A stretch of DNA of 64,000 nucleotides. Source: Ruminococcaceae bacterium BL-6. Lineage in GTDB: Bacteria > Bacillota > Clostridia > Oscillospirales > Acutalibacteraceae. The translations under genes were made by a program, and so were the position numbers. The DNA lies in contig LR778135.1 in assembly GCA_902810075.1 (NCBI GenBank), forward strand, positions 3,162,001 through 3,226,000, in the 5' to 3' direction. Positions 47,750 to 56,704 of this stretch are shown here, piece by piece (position 1 is the stretch's first letter; every line of letters starts with the position of its first letter). The notes under the pieces were generated by a model that did not search any database, had not been told where the DNA came from, and saw only the letters and a program-made list of their open reading frames with translations.

Positions 47750-48583
47750 TTACTTGCCGTTTCTGCGTTTTACAATGAACTGATCCGAACGGTTCTTGTG
47801 CGCGCGGGTCTTGTAGCCGAGCGTCGGTTTGCCCCACGGGGTAACCGGGCCGGGGCGTCCCACAGGCGCCTTGCCCTCGCCGCCGCCGTGCGGATGGTCG
47901 TTCGGGTTCATGGCGGAACCGCGGACTGCCGGGCGCCAGCCCATGTGGCGCTTGCGGCCCGCTTTTCCCAGCTTTACATTTTCATGGTCGATGTTGCTGA
48001 CCTGGCCGACCGTGGCCATGCAGTTCTGCGGCACGTTGCGAAGCTCGCCGGAAGGCAGCCTTAAAAGCGCCATGCCGTTTTCCTTCGCCATCAGCTGGGC
48101 CATGTTCCCGGCCGCGCGCGCCACCTGCGCCCCTTTTCCGGGGTACAGCTCCACGTTGTGGACGAAGGTGCCGGTGGGGATATTGGCAAGCGGAAGCGCG
48201 TTGCCGGGCTTGATATCGGCAGCGGTGCCGGAAACGACGACGTCGCCGGCCTTCAGGCCGCTCGGGGCGATGATGTAGCTCTTCTGGCCGTCTTCATACC
48301 GGATCAAAGCGATGAAAGCGGAACGGTTCGGGTCGTACTCCAGCGAGAGAACGGTCGCGGGCATATCCGCTTTCTGACGCTTGAAATCGATCACGCGGTA
48401 TTTCTGGCGGTTTCCGCCGCCGCGGTGACGCACGGTGATCCTGCCGTAGCTGTTGCGCCCGGACTTGTTTTTCAGCGCCGTCAGAAGGCTCTTCTCCGGG
48501 CCTTTTTTGGAAAGGCCGGAATAATCCGTCACGGACATGCCGCGCCGGGAAGCCGTGGTCGGTTTAAAATTGGTAATAGGCAT
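47750..48583 (-). CDS. rplB: 50S ribosomal protein L2
   Basis: 277 residues, full length. It carries the RNA-binding beta-barrel domains and the conserved C-terminal segment [19 protein letters not shown] (about residues 221-239), whose histidine is needed for peptidyl transferase activity in E. coli. The end [13 protein letters not shown] is typical. Between rplW and rpsS. Confidence 0.98.
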   Translation of the reverse strand: MPITNFKPTTASRRGMSVTDYSGLSKKGPEKSLLTALKNKSGRNSYGRITVRHRGGGNRQKYRVIDFKRQKADMPATVLSLEYDPNRSAFIALIRYEDGQKSYIIAPSGLKAGDVVVSGTAADIKPGNALPLANIPTGTFVHNVELYPGKGAQVARAAGNMAQLMAKENGMALLRLPSGELRNVPQNCMATVGQVSNIDHENVKLGKAGRKRHMGWRPAVRGSAMNPNDHPHGGGEGKAPVGRPGPVTPWGKPTLGYKTRAHKNRSDQFIVKRRNGK

Positions 48584-48667
48584 TCGGTCTCACTCTCCTT
48601 ACGATGGCTTTGCGGGGAATTGCCGGTTCCCCATACTTTGCCCCCGCCTTCTGGATCAGGCGGGAAA

Positions 48668-48958
48668 TCACATCATGCCTTCAAAAAATTCGATTGTCTT
48701 GCTGTCTTCGGTCAGGGTGACGACCGCTTTTTTCCATGCGGGGGTGTAGCCCTGGCTTTTGCCCTGGCGGCGCAGATGGCCCCTGACATGCAGGGTGTTC
48801 ACCTTTTGCACCTTCACTTTGAACAGTTCTTCCACGGCGCGCGCAATATCGATTTTATTGGCGTCTTCGGCGACTTCAAAGGTGTACTTTTTCTGACCGA
48901 TTCCGCCCATGCTCTTTTCGGTGATGATCGGGCGGATCACAATATCCTGTGCTGCCAT
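48668..48958 (-). CDS. rplW: 50S ribosomal protein L23
   Basis: 96 residues. DIVIRPIITEKSMGGIGQKK and KYTFEVAEDANKIDIARAVEELF are typical. L23 is the main docking point of trigger factor and SRP at the tunnel exit. Its start overlaps the rplD stop. 84 bp before rplB. Confidence 0.98.
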   Translation of the reverse strand: MAAQDIVIRPIITEKSMGGIGQKKYTFEVAEDANKIDIARAVEELFKVKVQKVNTLHVRGHLRRQGKSQGYTPAWKKAVVTLTEDSKTIEFFEGMM

Positions 48959-49581
48959 TATGCATACACCTCCTCAATCTTCGCCACGGCATCCTTTAAG
49001 ACGATAAATTTGTCCGCGTTGAGGATGTCGTAGACGTTCAGGGTGTTGACCGTGGTGGTCTTGACGCCCGGAAGGTTCCTCGCGGAGGCGATGACCTTCG
49101 GATCCCCTTCGGGCAGGACGATCAAAGCTCTTTTTTCCGAGCCGAGGGCCTTGAGCATCGCCGCGACGGCCTTTGTCTTGTATTCATCCAGGATGATCTT
49201 GTCGAGCACGACCAGCTCCTGGTCCGCCGCCTTGCTGGAAAAAGCGGATTTCATGGCGAGGCGCCTTACCTTTTTGTTCACGGGATAGCGGTAGTCGCGC
49301 GGCTTGGGCGCGAACACGATGCCGCCGTGAGTCCACTGCGGGGAACGCGTGGAACCCTGTCTTGCGTGGCCGGTCCCCTTCTGGCGCCAGGGCTTTCTGC
49401 CGCCGCCCGAAACCTCGGCGCGGGTCAGGGCAGACTGTGTGCCCTGCCGCTGGTTCGCAAGATAATTCTTGACCATATCGTGCATGGCGGCGGTGTTGGG
49501 TTTGATCCCGAACACGGCGTCGGAAAGGTCGATCTTTTCAACTTCTTTTCCCGCCATATCAAGTACTGCTACTGTAGGCAT
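48958..49581 (-). CDS. rplD: 50S ribosomal protein L4
   Basis: 207 residues. The extended loop GGGRKPWRQKGTGHARQGST (about residues 65-84) lines the exit tunnel. In E. coli L4 also represses its own S10 operon through the leader; the leader here has a terminator-like hairpin (50691-50725), so a similar role is possible. 17 bp after rplC. Confidence 0.98.
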   Translation of the reverse strand: MPTVAVLDMAGKEVEKIDLSDAVFGIKPNTAAMHDMVKNYLANQRQGTQSALTRAEVSGGGRKPWRQKGTGHARQGSTRSPQWTHGGIVFAPKPRDYRYPVNKKVRRLAMKSAFSSKAADQELVVLDKIILDEYKTKAVAAMLKALGSEKRALIVLPEGDPKVIASARNLPGVKTTTVNTLNVYDILNADKFIVLKDAVAKIEEVYA

Positions 49582-49598
49582 TGCAATTCCTCCTTCCC

Positions 49599-50231
49599 TT
49601 ACGCCTTGACGCTGTCGCGGATGACGACGGTGCCGCCGTTCGGGCCCGGCACGGCGCCCTTGACGGCGATCAGATTGTTTTCGGCATCCACCTTGACAAC
49701 GGTCAGATTCAGAACGGTGATCCTCTCGGAGCCCATATGCCCCGCCATTTTCAGCCCCTTGAACACGCGGGACGGAGTGGAGCAGGCACCGTTGGAGCCG
49801 CCGTGGCGCGCGACCGGGCCGGAACCGTGGGATTCCTTCAGCCTCTGGAAGTTCCAGCGCTTGATGACGCCCGCGTATCCCTTGCCCTTGCTGGTCCCGG
49901 TCACATCCACCCTGTCCCCGTTCGCGAAGACGTCGGCCTTGATCAGGTCGCCGGGCTGATAGGAATCGGTATTGTCCAGCCGGAATTCCCTTAAATGCCG
50001 CTTCGGCGCCGCGTTCGCCTTGTCGAAGTGGCCCTTCTGGGGCTTGTTCACCCGGTTGGCCTTCAGGTCGCCGAAGCCCACCTGAATGGCGGCGTACCCG
50101 TCGTTTTCCACGGTCTTCTTCTGCGATACCACGCAGGGCCCGGCTTCTACGACGGTAACGGGAACGACGTTGCCCTTTTCGTCGAAAATCTGCGTCATGC
50201 CGATTTTCTTGCCAATGATTGCCTTCTGCAT
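49599..50231 (-). CDS. rplC: 50S ribosomal protein L3
   Basis: 210 residues, [20 protein letters not shown] at the start. Domain signatures are [21 protein letters not shown] and the segment [20 protein letters not shown] near the peptidyl transferase centre. ATG 50231 has AGGAGGTAAAA upstream; the open frame extends to 50321 but would overlap rpsJ. Confidence 0.98.
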   Translation of the reverse strand: MQKAIIGKKIGMTQIFDEKGNVVPVTVVEAGPCVVSQKKTVENDGYAAIQVGFGDLKANRVNKPQKGHFDKANAAPKRHLREFRLDNTDSYQPGDLIKADVFANGDRVDVTGTSKGKGYAGVIKRWNFQRLKESHGSGPVARHGGSNGACSTPSRVFKGLKMAGHMGSERITVLNLTVVKVDAENNLIAVKGAVPGPNGGTVVIRDSVKA

Positions 50232-50295
50232 TATTTTACCTCCTGTGCAGGTTATTGGTTGGCTTTCGCCAACATGACCCCGGCTGTCCGGTCGG

Positions 50296-50607
50296 TCAGA
50301 GCTTGATCTCAATCTCGACACCGGCAGGGAGTTCCATGCCCATCATGGCTTCCACGGTCTTGTTGGAAGGCCGCAGAATGTCGATCAGCCTCTTGTGGGT
50401 TCTCATCTCAAACTGCTCGCGGCTGTCCTTGTATTTGTGAACGGCGCGCAGAACCGTTACGATCTGCTTCTCCGTCGGAAGCGGAACGGGCCCGGAAACC
50501 CTTGCGCCCGTGCGCTTTGCCGTCGCGACGATCTTTTCAGCCGATTGGTCCACCAGCTGATAATCGTACCCCTTAAGCCTGATTCTGATTTTTTCTTTGA
50601 CTGCCAC
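50296..50607 (-). CDS. rpsJ: 30S ribosomal protein S10
   Basis: 103 residues, first gene of the supercluster. [36 protein letters not shown] and the C-terminal [20 protein letters not shown] are diagnostic. S10 is also the NusE elongation factor. GTG start at 50607 after AAGGAGG. Confidence 0.98.
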   Translation of the reverse strand: MAVKEKIRIRLKGYDYQLVDQSAEKIVATAKRTGARVSGPVPLPTEKQIVTVLRAVHKYKDSREQFEMRTHKRLIDILRPSNKTVEAMMGMELPAGVEIEIKL

Positions 50608-50885
50608 TGTGAATCGCCTCCTTATTGTAGTTGGCGGGCGGCGCTTTTTAAATCCTTACACCCTACCGGGTGTTTCTCCCCGATACATTGAAAAACCGGA
50701 TTGACTTTTTGCAAAGTAAATCCGGGGAAAGGAACAAAAAAACGTCTGAGCATGCAAAGCAAGAAACGCACGCTCAAAATATCTGTCGCCCGGTTTAAAA
50801 TCGGACATACTCCACGGAAAAACCGGCTGTTTCAGCCGCAACCTCCCGCTTCAACGCATATCTGTCGCAGTCACGCTTGATTATA
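50608..50885 (-). promoter_or_regulatory. S10 operon leader with terminator-like hairpin
   Basis: A TATAAT box on the - strand (complement of 50880-50885) suggests a start near 50873, giving a leader of about 265 nt; its -35 is weak. Inside lies a hairpin with stem CCGGATT/AATCCGG (complements of 50719-50725 and 50696-50702), inner stem ACTTT-GCAA-AAAGT, and then T5 (50691-50695): a terminator shape about 85 nt before rpsJ. A second hairpin, ACACCC/GGGTGT, follows at 50658-50673. This would suit attenuation control of the ribosomal operon. Confidence 0.6.
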
Positions 50886-51116
50886 ATACCACACTGCGGC
50901 GGATAACACAAGCCCTAATTTTTATTTTTAACAAAAATTTTATCCGCGGCATTCTTCCCCACCGCAATTCCAGTTTATGATTGCCGCCCGGCTTTGTTCC
51001 TGTCTTAGCTTTAAATTGCCCCGCGCCTGTGCAGGGGCGCCACAAACCTAAAAGGAAACTGCTGTATTATTTTCCGGCAGGCCGCTGAAATTATACACGG
51101 AGTTCGAAAATTTGGC

Positions 51117-51150
51117 AAAAGCCGGGCTTTCCGCTGGAAAATCCGGCTCT
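51117..51150 (-). terminator. Terminator of the lipoprotein gene
   Basis: On the - strand GCCGG and CCGGC (complements of 51143-51147 and 51121-51125) enclose TTTCC/GGAAA, with TTTTG following. The 311 bp between 50886 and 51196 hold this hairpin and otherwise nothing I can identify. Confidence 0.7.
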
Positions 51151-51196
51151 TTCGCTTTTCCACGAAACGTTTCTTTGTTCCGGCTGCCCGGGTGAT

Positions 51197-51988
51197 TCAG
51201 GAGAAAAAGTCGATTCTTACGAATCTTTCGATTTTCTGCAGCGGGACGACCACCTCGTAATAATCCCCCGCGGCGTGGGAAACCTCTATCGTAAAGCCGA
51301 TGCCATCCGGCGTCATATAGACCGGCGTCGCCGGAAGCAGCTGGCGCAGCGCATCCCAGGAAAGGGAATCGAGCACCTCCGGCGGGGCATCCTTCTGGAT
51401 CTCCTTCCACAGGATCACCGCGAACTCGTCGTTCTCCTTCAGGATGTCCCCGGTGGAAAGGGATTTCCCCGTTTTCAGGCAGAAATTGACCGTGCGCGTC
51501 GTGCGCCCGGAAGAAACCTCGTCATTGCGCGAGCAGTTCGTCACGAACAGCACGCTGACAAAGCTGCTGTTCTGGCGGGTGATCTCGTAATCCGTTTTCA
51601 GCGAGACCGCCATCGGCTTTTTGGTCCGCTCGTCATATTCCGCCTGATATCCGTTCTGGTCGGCATCCTTCATCCCGGCAGCTTTCAGGGCCGCGTTCAG
51701 GCCGTCGGCGTTTTTTACCTCCGAAAATTCCGGGTATGCCACCTGATACGACTTTTTGAACTGATCGAACGTGAAGATTTTTTTCGTGACGGCAGCCGTC
51801 ACGGCCTGCCCATCCGCCGGAACGGATTCCGATGCCGGCTCCGAAACGGAGACCGGCTCCGGTTCGGATGGCCCGGAAGAAACCGCCGGCGGCTCCGAAA
51901 GCGGTTCCGAAGACGACGAGGCGGCGCGGTCCGCGCACGCGCTGAGCGAGACCAGAAGGGCCAGGGCGAGGCCAAACCATTTTTTCAT
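51197..51988 (-). CDS. Lipoprotein with DUF3298/RsiV-like C-terminal domain
   Basis: 263 residues. A lipoprotein signal peptide is clear: MKKWFGLALALLVSLSAC, with the lipobox LSAC giving Cys18 as the lipidated residue. A Ser/Glu/Pro-rich linker (residues about 22-65) follows, suited to spanning the wall. The rest (about 70-263) looks like a DUF4163/DUF3298-type domain: TDYEITRQNSSFVSVLFVTN, then the segment with KTGKSLSTGDIL (a usual element of this domain) and YMTPDGIGFTIEVSHAAG. Such domains occur in anti-sigma factor RsiV and in exported proteins of unknown role. It has no partner gene here, so no function is assigned. Confidence 0.75.
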   Translation of the reverse strand: MKKWFGLALALLVSLSACADRAASSSSEPLSEPPAVSSGPSEPEPVSVSEPASESVPADGQAVTAAVTKKIFTFDQFKKSYQVAYPEFSEVKNADGLNAALKAAGMKDADQNGYQAEYDERTKKPMAVSLKTDYEITRQNSSFVSVLFVTNCSRNDEVSSGRTTRTVNFCLKTGKSLSTGDILKENDEFAVILWKEIQKDAPPEVLDSLSWDALRQLLPATPVYMTPDGIGFTIEVSHAAGDYYEVVVPLQKIERFVRIDFFS

Positions 51989-52355
51989 ATTCTTTCCGCC
52001 TTTCCTCTTCCCGCGGGCCGAAATCCGCGGACTCGTTTTTCAATCAGCGGCAAAACGCCAATCACACGGCGGGCATGGAAAAATCCCGCCGCCCCGCTCA
52101 AGGCCGATCCGCCCGGCGGGGAACCGAAGCAGCCGCTGAGAAGGTTCCTCTCTTATCATATCCGGCGCATCCGGGAAAATCAATGGAAAAATATAAAGGA
52201 ACGATGATTGAAATGACATGTGCGTAGCCGACGAGGGGTTTTTCGCTTCGGCAAGGAAGAAATTCTTTCCGGATTCCGAGGATTTTTGATGCGTCCGGGC
52301 GGAAAAGAACCGCCGGATGCGCGCGCGGAATCAATCAACGATTCCTAAAATTCAA
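51989..52355. other. Intergenic region between lipoprotein and proS genes
   Basis: A 367-bp stretch with no credible gene. It holds the lipoprotein ribosome site (AAAGGCGGAAAG before 51988) and a 30-bp dispersed repeat at 52263-52292. I see no clear promoter, riboswitch or tRNA. Confidence 0.6.
52263..52292. repeat. Short dispersed repeat, copy 2
   Basis: Matches 33441-33470 at 26 of 30 positions (core TTTCCGGATTCCGAGGATTT). It lies just beyond the proS terminator. Confidence 0.5.
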
Positions 52356-52392
52356 AAAGGGAAAAGCGGCAGCACTCATCCGCTTTTCCCTT
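52356..52392 (-). terminator. Terminator of the oadB-oadG-proS unit
   Basis: A perfect stem of 13 bp on the - strand, AAGGGAAAAGCGG and CCGCTTTTCCCTT, with a 10-nt loop and then TTTGAATTTT. Confidence 0.9.
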
Positions 52393-52414
52393 CTCATTTC
52401 CGCATTCGCGACGT

Positions 52415-53851
52415 TTAATAGGCTTTTCCCCAGTAAACCATGGCTTTCGCCTTTTTTCCGCAGCAGACGCAGGTGTCCGCAATCCGCTCCTGCTCGAACG
52501 GAATACAGCGGGAGGATACCCCCGCAACATCCTTCAGCTTCTCTTCGCAGGCCGGATCGCCGCACCACATTGCCTTGATAAATCCCGGCTTGCTGTCGGC
52601 GGCCTCGCGGAATTCGTCGAGCGTCCTGACCGAATAAGTCATGCTCTCCCGTCGTTCCAGCGCCTTTTGGAACAGGCCGCCGCGCACTGCTTCCAGCTGC
52701 TCCGCCACCGCCTGCTCCAGCCCGCCGAGCGGGACGAAGGTCTTCCGGCGGTCGTTGCGGCGGACCAGCACGCACTGATCCTTCTCCATATCCCTGGGGC
52801 CGATCTCCAGGCGGAGCGGAACCCCCTTCATTTCATACTGGGCGAATTTCCAGCCCGGGGACTGGTCGCTGTCGTCCACCTTCACCCGGAACGCCTTCTT
52901 CAGGCGCTGCTCCAGCTCGCGGGCCTTTTCCAGGACCCCCGGCTTATGCTGGGCGACCGGCACGATAATCACCTGGACCGGCGCGACAGCCGGCGGAAGG
53001 ATCAGGCCGTCGTTGTCGCCGTGCGTCATGATGATCCCGCCGATGATCCGCGTGCTCAGGCCCCAGGAGGTCTGGTAGGGATGACAGATGGAGTTGTCCC
53101 TTCCCTGGAACGTGATGTCGAAGGCTCTGGCAAAGCCGTCGCCGAAATAGTGGCTGGTTCCGGACTGAAGCGCCTTCCCGTCGTGCATCATGGCCTCTAT
53201 GGTATAGGTCATTTCCGCACCCGCAAATTTTTCCTTGTCGGTTTTGCGCCCTTTGATAACCGGGATCGCAAGCTGGTTTTCGCAAAGCTCCGCATACACG
53301 CGCAGCATCTGTTCGGTTTCGGCCTTCGCCTCTTCCGCAGTTTCGTGCATCGTGTGCCCTTCCTGCCAGTGGAACTCCACCGAGCGAAGGAACGGGCGGG
53401 TAGTTTTTTCCCAGCGCACCACGGAGCACCATTGATTATACAGCTTGGGCAGATCGCGCCAGGAATGGATGATGCGCGCGTAATGGTCGCAGAACAGCGT
53501 TTCCGACGTAGGGCGCACGCAAAGCCGCTCCTGCAAAGGCTCGTTGCCCCCCTGGGTCACCCAGGCGACCTCGGGGGCAAAGCCCTCCACATGATCCTTT
53601 TCCTTCTGGAGAAGGCTTTCCGGGATGAAAAGGGGCATGGAAACGTTCTGATGCCCCAGCTCCTTGAAACGCTTATCCAGAATATCGTGGATGTTCTCCC
53701 AGATCGCGTAGCCGTAAGGCTCGATCACCATGCAGCCGCGCACGCTGGTGTAGTCCATCAGCTCCGCTTTCTTGACGATATCCGTGTACCACTGGGCGAA
53801 ATCCTCCTCCATGGGGGTAATCGCCTCAACCATCTTTTTCTGTTCGGCCAT
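52415..53851 (-). CDS. proS: Prolyl-tRNA synthetase, archaeal/eukaryal type
   Basis: 478 residues, a class II synthetase that charges tRNA-Pro. Its short length without an inserted editing domain, and the C-terminal extension ending in Tyr (WGKAY), mark the archaeal/eukaryal-type ProRS found in some bacteria, unlike the longer E. coli form. Motif 2 is [20 protein letters not shown] (about residues 142-161), followed by the proline-site EGHTMHET. The C-terminal zinc-type domain has [12 protein letters not shown] and CVCCGKKAK. Its ribosome site GGGAG begins directly at the oadG-like stop, 14 bp upstream, so it appears co-transcribed with the oadB-oadG pair. No T-box is seen. Confidence 0.95.
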   Translation of the reverse strand: MAEQKKMVEAITPMEEDFAQWYTDIVKKAELMDYTSVRGCMVIEPYGYAIWENIHDILDKRFKELGHQNVSMPLFIPESLLQKEKDHVEGFAPEVAWVTQGGNEPLQERLCVRPTSETLFCDHYARIIHSWRDLPKLYNQWCSVVRWEKTTRPFLRSVEFHWQEGHTMHETAEEAKAETEQMLRVYAELCENQLAIPVIKGRKTDKEKFAGAEMTYTIEAMMHDGKALQSGTSHYFGDGFARAFDITFQGRDNSICHPYQTSWGLSTRIIGGIIMTHGDNDGLILPPAVAPVQVIIVPVAQHKPGVLEKARELEQRLKKAFRVKVDDSDQSPGWKFAQYEMKGVPLRLEIGPRDMEKDQCVLVRRNDRRKTFVPLGGLEQAVAEQLEAVRGGLFQKALERRESMTYSVRTLDEFREAADSKPGFIKAMWCGDPACEEKLKDVAGVSSRCIPFEQERIADTCVCCGKKAKAMVYWGKAY

Positions 53852-53865
53852 GCCATAATGCTCCC

Positions 53866-54042
53866 TTATTTGTTCTTTCCAGTCACCTTATCCAAAAGTA
53901 CGGTCACCAGATAGATCAGTACCATAACAATGAAAATTCCAAGCATTCCCTTGCCCATCAGTTCAAGAGAACGGGAAATGTCGGAGCTTTCCACATTTCC
54001 GAGAACGCTGTGGAATGCAATTGCCAATAAATTCAAGTTCAT
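53866..54042 (-). CDS. Small OadG-like gamma subunit, second copy
   Basis: A 58-residue protein, [20 protein letters not shown] at the start, with one membrane helix ([18 protein letters not shown], about residues 33-50) and a charged tail DKVTGKNK. Size, topology and position right after oadB fit the gamma subunit of a sodium-pump decarboxylase. GGGAGGG precedes ATG 54042; 13 bp separate it from oadB. It is too short to be found by many gene callers. Confidence 0.75.
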   Translation of the reverse strand: MNLNLLAIAFHSVLGNVESSDISRSLELMGKGMLGIFIVMVLIYLVTVLLDKVTGKNK

Positions 54043-54055
54043 AATAAGCCCTCCC

Positions 54056-55201
54056 TTATGCTAAAAAGACTTTGGCAAGAGAAAGAATGATGCCGCCGGC
54101 CACAACAGAGCCGATCTGCCCGGCAACATTCGCGCCGACCGCGTGCATCAGAATATGGTTCTGATTGTCCTCTTTCAAAGCCATTTTCTGAATGACGCGC
54201 GCAGACATCGGGAACGCGGAGATACCGGCGCCGCCGACCATTGGGTTGATTTTCTTTCCCTTGGGCAGGAACAGGTTGATGATTTTCGCAAAAACCACGC
54301 CGCCGATGGTGTCGAACACAAACGCAAACAGCCCGAGCGCCATTACCATCAAAGTGCCCCAAGTGAGGAACTTGTCCGCCTGCATGGTAAACGCGATGGT
54401 GATGCCGAGGAAGATCGTGATCAGGTTTGCGAGCGGGCCCTGCGCCGTTTGGGACAGGCTTTCAAGGCGGCCGCATTCACGGATCAGGTTGCCGAACATC
54501 AAAAATCCAACCAGAGCGACCGAATCGGGGGCGATCAGGCCGGCGATCAGCGTGACGAGGATCGGGAACAGGATCTTCGTGGTCTTGGTCACGGATTTCG
54601 GATTATACGGCATGCGGATTTTGCGTTCATTTTCGGTGGTGACCCAGCGGATCGCCATCGGCTGGATCAACGGAACCAGCGCCATGTACGAATATGCCGC
54701 GACCGCAATGGCGCCCATGTAGGCGCTGTTGAGCTGCTGGGAGACCAGAATGGAGGTGGGGCCGTCCGCAGCGCCGATCACGCCGATGCTCATCGCATCC
54801 TTCAGCGGGAAGCCGAGCAGCACCGCCAGAACGACCGTCAGGAAGATTCCGAACTGCGCCGCGCCGCCGAACAGCAACATGCGCGGGTTGGAAAGCAAAG
54901 GCCCGAAATCGATCATCGCGCCGATGCCGACGAACAGCAGAAGCGGGAACGCTTCCGAAGAGGCGATGCCGACCTTGAACAGCCATGCCACAACGCCCTG
55001 TGTGTTTTGGTCGCCGATCACGCCGGGCAGCGGCAGGTTTACCAGAATTGCGCCGAATCCCATGGGAAGCAGAAGTGCAGGCTCAAAATCCTTTTCGATT
55101 GCAAGCCAGATCAGCAGTCCTCCTATCACCCACATGACCAGCATTTTGGGATTGGCAGCCATTGTCTGAATGCCATTAACTAAAAAGCTGAATCCACTCA
55201 A
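54056..55201 (-). CDS. Sodium-translocating decarboxylase beta subunit, second copy
   Basis: 381 residues, with the same family signatures as the copy at 28750: FVGIGAMIDFGPLLSNP, GVIGAADGPTSILVSQQLNS (residues about 150-169), [19 protein letters not shown] and HAVGANVAGQIGSVVAGG. The two copies are clearly paralogous but differ over most of their length, so they are not a recent duplication. TTG 55201 is used, with AAAGGAG ten bases before it. The matching carboxyltransferase and biotin carrier are not in the window. Confidence 0.9.
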   Translation of the reverse strand: MSGFSFLVNGIQTMAANPKMLVMWVIGGLLIWLAIEKDFEPALLLPMGFGAILVNLPLPGVIGDQNTQGVVAWLFKVGIASSEAFPLLLFVGIGAMIDFGPLLSNPRMLLFGGAAQFGIFLTVVLAVLLGFPLKDAMSIGVIGAADGPTSILVSQQLNSAYMGAIAVAAYSYMALVPLIQPMAIRWVTTENERKIRMPYNPKSVTKTTKILFPILVTLIAGLIAPDSVALVGFLMFGNLIRECGRLESLSQTAQGPLANLITIFLGITIAFTMQADKFLTWGTLMVMALGLFAFVFDTIGGVVFAKIINLFLPKGKKINPMVGGAGISAFPMSARVIQKMALKEDNQNHILMHAVGANVAGQIGSVVAGGIILSLAKVFLA

Positions 55202-55251
55202 TGATTTTACTCTCCTTTAATATATTTTATTTCCATGCTAACTCTCATACA

Positions 55252-55279
55252 TTATAAAGGCATCAGTCAGAATTTTCAA
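55252..55279 (-). promoter_or_regulatory. Promoter of the oadB-oadG-proS unit
   Basis: On the - strand TTGAAA (complement of 55274-55279) and TATAAT (complement of 55252-55257) with a 16-bp spacer. Confidence 0.7.
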
Positions 55280-55325
55280 GGGAGATTTGATAAAAAAGAT
55301 AATAATTTGACAAAGGAAGAAACAA

Positions 55326-55352
55326 GAAAAAACCGCTGTGCAGGCACAGCGG
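55326..55352 (-). terminator. Terminator of acpP
   Basis: CCGCTGTG (55333-55340) and CACAGCGG (55345-55352) with loop CAGG; on the - strand T6 follows. Confidence 0.9.
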
Positions 55353-55397
55353 CTTCAGATAGAAGATCTTCCCGGCGCGTCGGCGCTTTCAGGATAT

Positions 55398-55625
55398 TTA
55401 TACATGATCTTCGATGTATTTTACCAATTCACCGACCGTTTTGATGTTTTCGACCTCGCTGTCCGGAACTTCGATTTCGAATTCATCTTCGATCGACATC
55501 AAAAGATCCACAACATCAAGAGAATCGGCCCCCAGGTCGTCTACAATCGATGTATCCGGAGTAATGGAATCTTCTTCCACATCAAACTGCTCGCTGAGAA
55601 TCGCCTTAACCTTCTCTAAAACCAT
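55398..55625 (-). CDS. acpP: Acyl carrier protein
   Basis: 75 residues, acidic and helical, carrying growing fatty acyl chains. The phosphopantetheine site is Ser35 in DDLGADSLDVVDLLMSIEDE (about 29-48). Ends with ENIKTVGELVKYIEDHV, typical of AcpP. It stands alone rather than with fab genes, with its own promoter and terminator. AGGAGGAG precedes the ATG. Confidence 0.95.
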   Translation of the reverse strand: MVLEKVKAILSEQFDVEEDSITPDTSIVDDLGADSLDVVDLLMSIEDEFEIEVPDSEVENIKTVGELVKYIEDHV

Positions 55626-55716
55626 CCCTGCTCCTCCTTGCGTTTATAGTTTAAAAGATGATTGCTTTTTGAGGTTTGCAATCAAGAATATTGTATGCTA
55701 CAATTTCCCTATCCAC

Positions 55717-55745
55717 ATATTATTAGCAAACTTTCACTTTGTCAA
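55717..55745 (-). promoter_or_regulatory. Promoter of acpP
   Basis: TTGACA (complement of 55740-55745) and TAATAT (complement of 55717-55722) on the - strand with a 17-bp spacer; about 85 nt of leader. Confidence 0.7.
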
Positions 55746-55810
55746 TAGAAAATATCACATTCTTAAATTCTTTTATTTTCCTATTCTTTCATCCTGGAGA
55801 CTGACCTGAT

Positions 55811-56704
55811 ATGAGAAAACAAACCTTTGCGGTCATCGGACATCCCGTCGGCCACACCATGTCGCCGTTCATCCACAGCCGGCTCTTTTCGCTTGCCGGC
55901 GCCGACGCGCAATACCGGGCGCTGGACATCGCGCCCGAAGACCTTTCTTCGGGCCGGGCGGCGGAAACGCTGCGCGGGCTCGACGGATTCAACGTTACCA
56001 TTCCCCACAAAAGGAACATCATTCCCCTTCTGGATGCGGTCGATGAAAAAGCGAAGCTTTTTTCTTCGGTAAACACCGTAAAAAACGAAGACGGAAAGCT
56101 GACCGGCTACACGACGGACGGCGACGGCTTTCTGGCGGCCCTTGCGGACGCCGGGGTGCGCCCCGGCGGAAAGAGCCTGGTGCTCGGCGCGGGCGGCGTT
56201 TCCCATGTGATGGCGTTCGAGCTTTCCCGGGCTTCGGAAGAGCCGGACATCACCGTCTGCGCGCGCGAAAGCGGGCTGGAAGCGGCAAAATCGCTCTGCG
56301 ATTCGCTTTCGCGCGATCTGAAAGCGCGCGGCAGAACAAAATTCCGTCTGTGCGCCTGCCTGTACCGGGAGCTTCCCCCGGACGCCGGATTCGACCTTGT
56401 GGCGAACGGGACGCCGTGCGGCATGTATCCCCGCGAAAACAAGATGCCGGGCGTCCCGCCCGGCCTTCTCGCCCGCGCGGGGTGCGTGTTCGACGCGGTC
56501 TACAACCCCGAACAGACCCTTCTGCTCAAAACCGCGCGGAGCCTCGGTGTGAAAACCGTGGGCGGCATGGACATGCTGGTGTGGCAGGCCGCGCGCGCTC
56601 AGAGCGTCTGGCTCGGCGTGGAGTTCGACCCGGAAAGGGTGCGGAAAATCAGCCGCCTCGCTTCTCTGGAGCGGGAGCGCCTGTTCGGCGCGGCGGAAGG
56701 ATGA
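55811..56704 (+). CDS. aroE: Shikimate dehydrogenase
   Basis: 297 residues; reduces 3-dehydroshikimate to shikimate with NADPH. Substrate-side motifs are GHPVGHTMSPFIHSRLF (about 10-26) and FNVTIPHKRNIIP with the catalytic Lys near residue 66; the cofactor site is LVLGAGGVSHVMAFEL, and GMDMLVWQAARAQ ends the protein. A TGGAG site precedes ATG 55811. The stop overlaps the aroK start (ATGA). A TTGTCA box at 55739 is a possible -35 but its -10 is poor. Confidence 0.96.
   Translation: MRKQTFAVIGHPVGHTMSPFIHSRLFSLAGADAQYRALDIAPEDLSSGRAAETLRGLDGFNVTIPHKRNIIPLLDAVDEKAKLFSSVNTVKNEDGKLTGYTTDGDGFLAALADAGVRPGGKSLVLGAGGVSHVMAFELSRASEEPDITVCARESGLEAAKSLCDSLSRDLKARGRTKFRLCACLYRELPPDAGFDLVANGTPCGMYPRENKMPGVPPGLLARAGCVFDAVYNPEQTLLLKTARSLGVKTVGGMDMLVWQAARAQSVWLGVEFDPERVRKISRLASLERERLFGAAEG

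Noticed and set aside
51989..53865. A T-box controlling proS.
   Set aside because: The gene before proS is only 14 bp away and the region upstream of oadB is short; no T-box core was seen.
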